Shown here: positions 1 to 10,100 of the stretch, piece after piece
How the letters are laid out: every line of letters starts with the position of its first letter
Position numbering within the stretch: the first letter of the stretch is position 1
NCBI RefSeq assembly: GCF_964355755.1
Contig: NC_092670.1
Coordinates: forward strand, 34,211,795 to 34,275,794
Direction: 5' to 3'
Source: Antedon mediterranea
Taxonomy: Eukaryota; Echinodermata; Crinoidea; Comatulida; Antedonidae
Length of the DNA: 64,000 nucleotides
Translations under genes and position numbers: made by a program
Notes under the pieces: generated by a model
What the model saw: the letters and a program-made list of their open reading frames with translations, nothing else
Database searches by the model: none
What the model was told of the DNA's origin: nothing

Positions 1-333
1 AAGAACTGCAACATGTGGAAAAAAAGATGGCAATCCACGAAAGGCAAGCCTGTGATGTGGAAGCCCACACAATGAAGTAATAAATAAGTTAGACAGAACA
101 ACAAACACACAGGTACCGAACAAACTTACAGGACACGAATCACAACACAAACAGACATCAACAAACAGAACATGCACAGACACACCCGAACACACATCAC
201 CAGGGGAAAACATTAATATTTAGAAATGAGGAAAGATTTGAATGTTTTATTAAATAAAAATTTAGTAGCCGAATGTTTAATTTGAAAAGGAATTTTATTC
301 CAATTCATGGGACCAGTATATCTGATTAAATGT
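1..333 (-). repeat. 3' flank of minus-strand LINE
   Basis: This stretch has no open frame of note. It lies directly downstream, on the minus strand, of the reverse-transcriptase fragment that ends at 334, so it probably holds that element's 3' untranslated region. It is rich in AC-type simple sequence (cacacag, aacaaacac) between about 60 and 200. The 3' end of the element is not defined inside the window. Confidence 0.4.
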
Positions 334-1104
334 TTAAAGGCGGTGAGTCTTGGTTTTGGCAAATGTAGGTCTTGTGCATGCAATACGAGTATTATAATTA
401 TGAACTTCGTGATTAAATTTGAAAAGATGAGATGAAGGAGAATCAGCTGTCAAAGAGTCATAAATAAATGACATTTGTTGAAAAAGATTGATATCAGCTA
501 ATTTAAGAAAATTATGTACGGAAAAAATAGGGGAAGTATGAGAAAGACGATTCGAATGGGTAATAAGCCTAATGGCCTTTTTTTGTAAAATAATAAGTCT
601 ATCAATAGATGTCTTGTAATTATTAGCCCAAACAATATTGCAATAATTTAGGTAGGGCAAAATAAGAGAACAATATAATAAACGCAAAATTGTTAAAGGG
701 ATATAGTGAGAAAGCCTATAGATAATTCCTATATTTTTTGAAACCTTCGAAGCAACCGAATCAATATGACATTTCCATGTTAATTTAGAGTCAAGGAAAA
801 CTCCAAGAAACTGGACGGTATCAGTGAGCGGAATATTAATATTATTTAACAAAATTAAGTTATTTCCAAGAATGAAGGATTTGTTAGGACTGTGAAAAAT
901 AATAGCACTGCATTTTTTAAAGTTTACCGAAAGTTTATTAGCTAAAAAATATTTTAAAACAGACTTAAGTTCGTTGTTAACAACATCAAATAGTGTATTA
1001 ATGTCACTATGCGAATATAAAATAGTGGTGTCATCAGCATATAAGAAAGACGAGAGAATGGAAGAATTATAAAAATCATTAATATAAATTATGAATAATT
1101 TCAT
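334..1104 (-). pseudogene. Non-LTR retrotransposon reverse transcriptase, C-terminal fragment
   Basis: The 256-residue frame begins inside the RT palm domain. FLYADDTTILYS, near residues 21-32, is the catalytic (F/Y)xDD box. It is followed by the usual downstream segments (NFKKCSAIIF, VQFLGVFLDSKLTWKCHI, LPYLNYCNIVWANNYKT, LIILQKKAIRLIT). These are typical of jockey/CR1-type LINEs found by similarity as 'RNA-directed DNA polymerase from mobile element jockey'. The endonuclease and the RT fingers are absent, so the copy is 5'-truncated at about 1105-1135, where the reading continues only a few codons upstream (PPPLDSEI). The remaining frame is open and fairly young. It is not a host gene. Confidence 0.85.
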
Positions 1105-1221
1105 AATTTCACTGTCAAGGGGTGGAGGATGTGGTATGGGTCAGATTTGCATCTATCCCCCCTGTAATATTGAACACTTAGGCCTACTACTCGTTCTTGT
1201 TTACAAAATATAAAGGACAAT

Positions 1222-1346
1222 ACTGTGTACTTTTGCATCTTATCGGAGTGAAAGTTTCTTTAAACGACCAAAAAAGAAAAAATCAAAAACAAAAATTGTA
1301 TATTATTACTGTAGTTTAGTGTAGGCGATACTAGAACAATTCTTAT
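1222..1346. repeat. 125-bp direct repeat, copy 1
   Basis: The sequence from actgtgtacttttgcatc to caattcttat is repeated, apparently without change, 604 bp downstream at 1826-1950. This copy sits between the two head-to-head LINE fragments. Confidence 0.85.
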
Positions 1347-1487
1347 AGAGTGGTCTCAATATTCCACAAAGAAATCCCGTCAACCTGAGAAGTATACTCC
1401 GGAGTACAAGATGAACAGTAAGTCTACTGTTGTTAAGGAAAATACAGTATTTTGAAGGTGAAATGGATAGGCCCCTAACAATGTGCA

Positions 1488-2436
1488 TTGTTTGCCGATG
1501 ACACGATAATTTATAGAAATATATTTACTGTAGACGATGAAGTTGTTCTTCAGTGCGATCTGATCAGGCTTTCCTCTTGGTGTGATCTAAATGAAATGGA
1601 GCTTAACTTAAATAAAACCAAGGTTCTCCACATTACAAGATCAAGGAAAGAGTATAGACCTGTTTATCGTATAAATGACTTGCCTATTAAATCCGTATCT
1701 AGTCATTGTCATCTGGGGGTCACGATTAATAGTGAACTTACTTGGGATGACCATGTAAACTTAATTATTTCTCGTTCAAATCGAATGTTGGGTTTTATTA
1801 CTAGTATTGCAGGAGGATCATCATCACTGTGTACTTTTGCATCTTATCGGAGTGAAAGTTTCTTTAAACGACCAAAAAAGAAAAAATCAAAAACAAAAAT
1901 TGTATATTATTACTGTAGTTTAGTGTAGGCGATACTAGAACAATTCTTATTGTTAATATTCAGCTATTTTCTCACTCTATAAAGCTCTCATTGTCCCCAT
2001 CCTTGAATATGGTGTCCCAGCGTGGTTGCCTCGAACCAAAAAACTTACAGAACGTATCGAGGCAGTCCAGCGAAGGGCTACTAGGCTTGTCCTTAAACAA
2101 ACAAGAGGTGAAATGGAATACGAGGAACGTCTCACTAAGCTAAATTGGCCTACACTATCTAATCGAAGAAATTATCTTCTGTTATCCTTTGTTTGTAAAT
2201 CACTTATTGGAACGGTTGATTGTAGTAGTGTTCGTCAATCTTTAGTTGTTAATGGCCGTCACCTTGATACACTTAAGTTCATTCATCACTATGCTCGAAC
2301 CAATTGTCTTCATCATTCCGCTATTAATATATTCCCTAGGTTGTGGGAAGAATTACCGGAAATGATTAAAAATTCTTTAATTTTAGACAGTTTTCAAATA
2401 TTTTTAAATTCACTTAAATCACATGTTTTATATTGA
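1488..2436 (+). pseudogene. LINE reverse transcriptase fragment interrupted by a 125-bp insert
   Basis: Two RT pieces belong to one element. The first (1488 to about 1825) starts at the catalytic box FADDTIIY and runs through LNKTKVLHITRSR, HLGVTINSELTWDDHV and NRMLGFITSIAGG. The second is in another frame from about 1963 to the stop at 2436; it reads AIFSLYKALIVPILEYGVP, then IEAVQRRATRLVL and PRLWEELPEMIKNS, which is the normal RT-distal tail of CR1/jockey-like LINEs. Between them lies the second copy of the 125-bp repeat (1826-1950), which breaks the frame. The upstream palm, fingers and endonuclease are missing. This is a dead, 5'-truncated copy in the opposite orientation to the fragment at 334-1104 and of a different lineage by sequence. 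Confidence 0.85.
1826..1950. repeat. 125-bp direct repeat, copy 2, inside LINE frame
   Basis: This is the same 125 bp as 1222-1346. Here it interrupts the RT reading frame at the point where related elements continue directly from the SIA/SG region into the LYKxLxxP motif. Confidence 0.85.
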
Positions 2437-2687
2437 CTTTGTTGAATCGACTATTATGTATTTTATCCGTTTATTTTATATTGACACTGTTGATTCGTCT
2501 ATTTGTTTTTTAAATATTTTTATATAGTTTATTTTATATCATTGTTGTTACTTTGGGAGTACGGAACCTGAACTCTTGTTATAGTGATTAGGTTCACTTT
2601 TAGGTTCCTGCCTACTCCCTTAGTTTCTGTGTTTTGTTTGTTTGTAACTGGTTTTTTTGGCAATAAATAATAATAATAATAATAATG
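2437..2687 (+). repeat. LINE 3' UTR with stem-loop and (AAT)n tail
   Basis: The segment downstream of the RT stop contains an imperfect hairpin at 2555-2619 (gggagtacggaacct pairing with aggttcctgcctactccc). It ends in ggcaataaataataataat, a short tandem A/T tail. A terminal stem-loop followed by a short repeat tail is what is expected at the 3' end of CR1/RTE/jockey-type LINEs. Confidence 0.7.
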
Positions 2688-3000
2688 GGGCACAATTCTA
2701 TCTTGAGCGGTTTTATTACGGACTCGAATGCAAGCCTCATTTTCTCCATGTGTTTTGGGTAATGAGTGAACACATCTACAGATTTAACGTATTGACTGTC
2801 TATAATTTATAATATGCCAAAGAAATTTCCCACCCCAGCCGCGCCCCATCCATGCCGCCAAACAAAGGACGAGTGTTGGAAAAAGTTTCTTTTCGTAGAG
2901 GGCGTCAACAAAATCGACTATCCCCACGGCCGCCGGCCCGCCACCGGGCAGCAGGAGGCCAGCCCGCTAAAATCAAAACAGTTAACCACGCAATGTTAAA

Positions 3001-3530
3001 CTCAATTTAGGCCTGGGCCTAGAAATACTGTAGCCCATCATATTAATATCGTTAATACACTAATAAATTTGTCTAGCCATAAGCTTTTAGGCCTAGCTAA
3101 TTAGGTGGTGACACATACCAAGGCCTTTAGTAGGCTAGCTAGGCCAGGGTAGGGAGGCCTAGGCCTAGCCTAGCTAGGCCTAGGCCTAGCTTAGTAGTTA
3201 GGCCTAGTAGCCTAGTAGAGTAGGCCTAGGCCTAGTTTAGAGTGGCCTGCCCTCGGGCCTATACTATATTATGCCTACTTTTACCACTATCTATCTTATT
3301 AGGTCTAACCTCTATGCCCCTAGCTAGTGTGGAGGTTTAGCCTAGAGGAAGAGGGCTTAGCCTAGATAGATAGGCCAAGACATCGGCTAGGCTAGGCCTA
3401 CTAGTACTACTACTAGCTAGGCCTATTTTGTATTCTAATTTCTAAAATTGTGGGTCCATGTGGCTGGGTGGGATAAAATAAAGAAGGGAGGGAAAACTGT
3501 CTTTTTATTATTTAGGGGCTAGCTAGGCCT
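3001..3530. repeat. taggcctag-rich low-complexity tract
   Basis: Palindromic taggccta/ctaggcctag words recur densely, interleaved with agcta and tagtag. There is no open frame. Shorter tracts of the same composition lie near 26840-27015 and 60050-60180. Confidence 0.75.
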
Positions 3531-3539
3531 ACATAGGGT

Positions 3540-3662
3540 GGTTCCCACTAGGATGCATCGTAAGGACGTATATGCAATATCCAAAGTAATTTGACCAATC
3601 ACAAGTGACAGTTTGAACGATTTGTGTGATTGACTAACCAACTTATGTCCTTATGTTGTGAC
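3540..3662. mobile_element. MITE of the ggttcccactag family, truncated
   Basis: It starts with the terminal motif ggttcccactag followed by a diverged taaggacgta and the internal block gaccaatcacaagtgac. This is the same order as the full copy at 17263-17445. The right terminal repeat is degraded. Confidence 0.55.
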
Positions 3663-3909
3663 CATAATGAGAATCAGGCTTAGCGGTGACAATAGGGAGC
3701 TTTTGATTTTATGACTCACAACTTTTTAGGTGAGGTTACATGGGGAGTGATAAAACAAGTCCCAATATCCCTGAATACGCACAGTGAACCTGACATGCTG
3801 CTCATTGGTCATTGCAAATCAAATGCTCCCTATTATCCTTTTCAGTATTGTCATATTAATGAACTAAACCAAACATACATTGAATTACATATTACATATA
3901 TTTTTTTAG

Positions 3910-4125
3910 CAATTCCACCAGTGTCCGAAGGTCCTTGCGTTTCACGTCCATGCTTGAATGGCGCCACCTGTAGTCCAGTACCTGTATCAGGTGCCGACAA
4001 CCTAGTTAATAACTATGTGTGTATCTGTGCGGTTGGTTTTGTAGGCACTAATTGCCAAATAATTATTGAACTGGAGCAAGAAACAAACATCAAACAAACA
4101 AACATCAAACAAACAAACAAACAAG
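3910..4125 (+). CDS. EGF-like exon 1
   Basis: The acceptor is tttttttag and the donor gtatgttg. The 72-codon exon holds one EGF domain with six cysteines ([13 protein letters not shown], then [14 protein letters not shown]). A tail follows that includes a microsatellite-derived run (aaacaaacatc repeated) encoding [13 protein letters not shown]. The microsatellite expansion inside coding sequence is unusual for an EGF exon. Confidence 0.8.
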
Positions 4126-7100
4126 GTATGTTGTTTTCAAAGAATTTAATCCAGCTTATAATTTTTATGGATGACAAAGTTATTAATGTTGACCTTTTTT
4201 CTGAAATTCGTGGGTTTATTTAATTCGTATTATTATTCGTATTATGCGAAAATTATTCTAATGTCTAGATATATTTACTTTTTTCTAGAAAATTGTGCCG
4301 TATTGCCTCTTGGGATACCACACGGTGACGTGGCTGGTTCAACGAAACATAATGAGTACATAACATATACATGCTCAGAAGGCTTTACTCTAGTTGGAAA
4401 TCGTCAACGAAAGTGCGTAGACGGTGTGTATGAGGGAAGCACACCCTCATGCCATCGTATGTATTATTTTTATTTTATTTCATAACATTTATTTACAAAC
4501 TCTGACAAAAAAGGAAAAAAAACAATGCAAGAAGATAATGATAGTCAGAGATTGAAGGCAGATGCCTAGAAGATGAAGGAAACATCTAGTGATGTTCCTT
4601 AAAAAATGTACATTTTTATTGTTATTTTAAACTGTTTATCCTGTATTTATAAAGCACCTAATGTTGTGAAACCTCTAAGCACTGAACTTACAAACTGAGA
4701 GAAAAACAAAAGAAGCCAAACCTCGTCGCTAACCAGAGTTTATCAGCCTAAATTGAACCCATGGGACCTCATCCCAGACATCAATAGAGATTTTTTATAT
4801 ATAAAATATTAATCATGTATTGTTTGTTTATGGTCATATTTGTATTTACTGATATGGACAGAGTATCTAAAATATATATAAACATCAGTAGATACATTTA
4901 TTATTTATTTTTAGTTAACTGTGACCCACTTTATATTCAAAATGGCGTCGTCGACGGTGACTTCCGTCATGGAACAGAAGTATACGTTGTTTGTAAAGAG
5001 AATTTTGTGTATAAAGGAAGTCCGGTTATACGTTGCATGGATGGGTCTTACAATTTTGATGATATGCCAGTATGTAAAGGTTAGTGAGCATTATTACTTT
5101 TAAGCACCATTATAGACACGATGACATCATATCATACTTTCAATCACTGTCTCAACCAGGTCACTCATTTGTCTTAAAATTGTACAATCATAAAAACTTA
5201 ATAAAAATTTTATAGTTTACAAGTGCGAGTTTAGACATAGCACTCTTGTATTGTCATTGAGACTGAACAGGCATATTCACCACCGTGTGTGGCCTTTCTT
5301 TTGTTGACCTTTTTCCTGAAATTCGTGGGTTTATTCATTTTGTATTATTATTGGTATTATGAATTAATAGACGCATATAACTTTACAATAAAATTAAATG
5401 ACAAAAAACAAGAAGATCGACGTTTCGGAACCATCATGGAACCATTTTCAAGATCAAAGTGATCAAATTATACAAAAACAACAAACACCAATAGGTGACA
5501 GGAAATACTAATTGATTGGTTAATTAACATCAAAGAAAGCCTACAATACTAAGAAATTAAGCCCCTCTTTGACTGATTTCGATCCAAGTCGGCCCTAAAC
5601 CGTCTAGGCCAAAGTCAAGTCGGCCCCAAGTCAAGTCGGCCCCAAGTCAACTCGGCCTCAAGTCAACTCGGCCTCAAGTCAACTCGGCCTCACGTCAACT
5701 TGGCCAAAAAATAATCGGTCAACTCGGCCCCGTTAAAGTATGGAATGCAAAAGGTGCAAAGGAAGGGGATTGATAAAATAATATTTATTCACATTTTATT
5801 ACCTATGAATAATTCTGACTTTTAATGAATATTAATATTTAGACAATAATACTTTTAGCAAAAAAAAAAAGAAGGATTTCACAAATTTTTCTTTATTTAC
5901 GTTTAATAAAATTTCAAATTGCACAAATTGTTCTGAAATTGCGCATAACAAAAAATTGATTAATAAGCTAGCATTCATACTATTATTAATTATTAAAATA
6001 TGAACATTTGGATAATAAATAGGAACACATTGTAGGCATACACCCAATATGATGATGCACGTACGTGGGCGCGTATGGTCGTTCGTGCGTCAAAATTCAA
6101 TAAACATGTCCGATATGCGAGGACATATATTAGGTGTAATAAGATTGTTTGGTTGTTGAATCATTGAGGTATTAATTAATGTTAACTCTATGGTAGAATC
6201 GCGCGTAGATTTCTTCAGTGTATGCATTTGATTAGGCGACAACATCTGAAACCAATTCGTAGCTGCGCCTCCCTGTGCCTTTGGCAGCTATTTTGATATC
6301 TACAACTGCTACGTGTTTTCGCTGACCGGGGATTCCCCTTTTTTAAAAACGCAAATCATGGACAAAAACGATATGTACAGTACGATCATTTTTCTATGGC
6401 CAAATAGTGGAACCATGGAGCTATAATAGCTCCATGATGGTCTTCGATTTACTAAAATGTGGTACCTGTTACTGCACGTGTTTTTGTAAAACGCGGGTAC
6501 TTCCATTTATATCGGCAATGATATCATTTTTTTATTTTCTTATTTCTTAATTTTTTTTAAAGAGTGGATAATAATAATCATAATAATATTAAGCACTTTT
6601 TGCGTTCCATACTTTATTGTGGCCGAGTTGACCGATTAGTTTTTGGCCGAGTTGACGCGAGGCCGAGTTGACTTGGGGCCGACTTGACGTGGGGCCGACT
6701 TGACTTTGGCCGAGACGGTTTGGGGCCGACTTGACCTGCACCCCTTTGACTGAATCGGTTTGTTTATTAAGTGTAGGTTTCAGTTGTTTGATGATCCAAA
6801 GCATTTCCTTAATTAAACAATCAAATTTGGATTTGCACTTAGACAATATCCTGAAATGATTAAAAGTTTCAATAGGACTTACTGTATATTATGTTGCTTT
6901 AAATGCTCTCCTATGGTGCCTTTACTGTGTTCATCAATACATTGATAAAGGTGCTGACAAGTATAGCCGACATAGTTTGCATCGCACAAACCACATTGAA
7001 ATTTATATACAACGCATTGCTGATTTACAATCATATAGGTTTTCTTTTCTTAGATTTAAGAATTTCACCTAACTTTCTACTAGTAAAAACTAGCATAATA

Positions 7101-10100
7101 TTATTGTACCTTGCAACTAAGTTGTTTGAGTTGTTTTGTCACAGTATTAGAGCAGGTTTGATCCTTAAAAGGAAGAACAATTCTAATTATAGGCTGTTCA
7201 GCACTATCTTGACTAGTAGTAATATGGTTATCATTGTTATGAAGATTAACAATAGATTCTTTAAAATATTTAATTATCCTACTAGTTAGTTCAACAGGAT
7301 ACCTTAATTTGTTAAACATCTTAGAAATTTCTTGAACTTCTTCAAGAAAGTTGTCATTAGTAGATGACAACTTGTATGCTCGATTAAGCATTGTATGTAC
7401 AAGATTTTTCTTATGTTTGTTTATCGACATGGCTATCGTAATGCAGAAGAAGTCCCTTGTTTGTAGGTTTCCTATACACTTTAGTTACTAATAAACTATC
7501 AGACATTTTGGAAATGACCATTCCTAAGAAATTTATAGAGTTATTATGAGCAATTTCCATTGTGAAGTCAATCGCAATGTGTGTGTTATTTAAAGTGTCC
7601 AGAAACTTGTGTGCAGAGTCCTGGTCCGGCATGAAAACAAAGGTATCTTCAACATATCGTCAGTAGAATGCTGGCATCTTATTAGATGACTGTAGGATGT
7701 TTTCCACGTTACACATAAACACGTTGGCCATTAGTGGACCAAGCAGAGAACCCATGGCTACATCGTCGACTTGCTCGAATAAGTCACCATCATATTGAAA
7801 AAGTTTTATGCGAAAAGTATTCTAATGTCTAGATATATTTACTTTTTTCTAGAAAATTGTGTATTGCCTCTTGGGATACCACACGGTGACGTGGCTGGTT
7901 CAACGAAACATAATGAGTACATAACATATACATGCTCAGAAGGCTTTACTCTAGTTGGAAATCGTCAACGAAAGTGCGTAGGTGGTGTGTATGGAGGAAG
8001 CACACCCTCATGCCATCGTATGTATTATTTTTATTTTATTTCATAACATTTATTTACAAACTCTGACAAAAAAGAAAAAAAAACAATGCAAGAAGATAAT
8101 GATAGTCAGAGATTGAAGGCAGATGCCTAGAAGATGAAGGAATCATCTTGTGAAGGGCTAGCCTTAAAAAAATGTACATTTTTATTGTTATTTTAAACTG
8201 TTTATCCTGTATTTATAAAGCACCTAATGTTGTGAAACCTCTAAGCACTGAACTTACAAACTGAGAGAAAAACAAAAGAAGCCAAACCTCGTCGCTAACC
8301 AGAGTTTATCAGCCTAAATTGAACACATGGGACCTCATCTCAGACATCAATAGATTTTTTATATATAAAATATTAATCTTGTATTGTTTGTTTATGGTCA
8401 TATTTGTATTGTTTACTGATATGGACAGAGTATCTAAAATAAATATAAACATCATTAGATACATTTATTTTTAGTTAACTGTGACCCACTTTATATTCAA
8501 AATGGCGTTGTCAACGGTGACTTCCGTCATGGAACAAACGTATTTGTTGCTTGTGAAGAGAATTTTGTGTATGAAGGAAGTCCGATTATACATTGCATGG
8601 ATGGGTCTTATAATTTTGATGATATGCCAGTATGTAAAGGTTAGTGAGCATTATTACTTTTAAGATCTGTCTCACACTTTACGTGACAAAACTGTGATGC
8701 GACCATATATAGACATGATGACATCATATCACATATTCAATCATTGTCTCAACCAGGTCACTCATTTGTCTTAAAATTGTACAATCATAAAGACATTTGC
8801 GAGGAAGGACATTTTATAGTTTACAATTGCGAGTTTAGACATACCACTCTCGTATTGTATGAGGTCAATATATCCTTTGACCTATGATTTGTTAAATTCT
8901 ATAACTCAGAGAAAGTATTTGAAGTGTAATGCCGATTTTCGCACCAATCAATTTCCGAAAAAAAAATCATGCTACCCTTCCACAAATTGATGGCAATTTT
9001 TATGTTCATCGCATGTCTGCTAATCTTTTCGATTCGCATGAGTGCTCATAATGCTCATCATACCTTTGCAAAAACTGGAAACAAATTCATTGATACCAAT
9101 TTTGCTGAAGCGAAAAACCCAAGGAACTAGAATTCGTTGCAGAGAGGGATTTGGATGATGGAAACAGGATACCTATTTTTCTAGTGAAAAATAAGCTTGA
9201 TTGTTGATCTACGCCTCTATGTTTTCTGATATTTTTGCACCGCCATGAGCAATGACTGTTCGAATAGCGCTATAAAAATTGGACAGGACAGAAATGTAAA
9301 TTTACCTCTACCGATACAACATTCTCAATGCATATTCTCAGCAAATATTTATACAATACTGTATAAAATATTCATTTTCATTCAAATTGAGTATTAAACA
9401 GTGGTTCCTATAACTAGGTGTCACTGGCTTCTTTGCATCTTCTTTACAAATATATTAGTTCTTTCACTCATGAACCAGTAAAAACAATTAAGAACTATCT
9501 TAATAATTCAGGAGATTAATTTTGTGTTCATTTATTAAATGATGATGATAAAATATGTATGACTTTTCGTAATTTTATTAATTATTTGTAAATATACAAA
9601 TTCATATTTTCAACATATGCAGCTGCAATCTAAGTAGCATATAAAAAATAATACTGTAAAATATGAATGAAAGACACAGCTTTCGCAGAATCTAAATCGT
9701 CTCTCTTAACGAGGTTTTTCAAAACATTAGATGAACAATATTCATTGACTGATAATATTATAATAAATATATATCTGAGTCATAGAGTTTCAAAAACGGT
9801 AAAAGGTAATCAAGTTCCATTTTAAAAGATAATGAAATGGTACAACTTTTTTTTACATGCAAGTTAATAACCCGTGGGGATTGAACTTTCGCACATCAGC
9901 TCCAGTGATTATAAGCACTCAATGGCTAAACCAGGGCCCAAGAGCATGAGCAGCCCCTATACAACTACCGTTGGCAGGGCCGTAGCCAGGATCTGTCAAG
10001 GGGGGGTTCGGACACTAAGTATTAAGTATTTGGGTCACCCCCCCCTCCTGGGGGTGGGGCCTGAGGCGAAGCGAATTTTGTTAAATGACACCCCTAGATG

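Larger units (their letters stand above)
4188..5302 (+). repeat. Tandem duplication unit, copy 1 (two sushi exons)
   Basis: This is a ~1.1 kb unit starting gttgaccttttt and carrying both sushi exons plus introns. The same sequence resumes at 5303 and, after a large insertion, at about 7800-8857. Confidence 0.85.
5362..7799 (-). mobile_element. Penelope-like retroelement, degenerate, 5'-truncated
   Basis: On the minus strand, 7790-7640 encodes the PLE RT motif with [20 protein letters not shown], followed by Y[13 protein letters not shown]. An in-frame stop thus precedes the catalytic box, and YVDD has become YVED. The frame at 7632-7411 ([36 protein letters not shown]) and 7430-7101 continues after a frameshift. 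At about 7040-6880 the sequence reads [20 protein letters not shown] and [11 protein letters not shown], the GIY-YIG endonuclease typical of canonical PLEs. The element's tail continues on the far side of the nested transposon (5566 down to 5362) and includes gttccgaaacgtcgat. All catalytic parts are damaged, so it is an inactive copy. Confidence 0.85.
5303..8857 (+). repeat. Tandem duplication unit, copy 2, split by an insertion
   Basis: Copy 2 of the sushi unit occupies 5303 to about 5361 and about 7800 to 8857. Its left arm ends at the equivalent of the tattatgcgaaa site in copy 1, and its right arm resumes at ttttatgcgaaaagtattc. The intervening ~2.4 kb is a Penelope-like element with a nested transposon. 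Confidence 0.85.

Noticed and set aside
1306-1488. Minus-strand frame of 60 residues
   Set aside because: It overlaps the 125-bp repeat and the edge of the LINE fragment; no domain and no splice context.
2814-2999. Frame MPKKFPTPAAPHP... of 61 residues
   Set aside because: Composition is driven by a local GC-rich patch; no homology recognised, no splice or polyA context.
3711-3909. Upstream extension of the first EGF frame as an N-terminus
   Set aside because: The sequence before 3910 lacks a signal peptide and ends in a clear polypyrimidine-AG acceptor, so it is intron.
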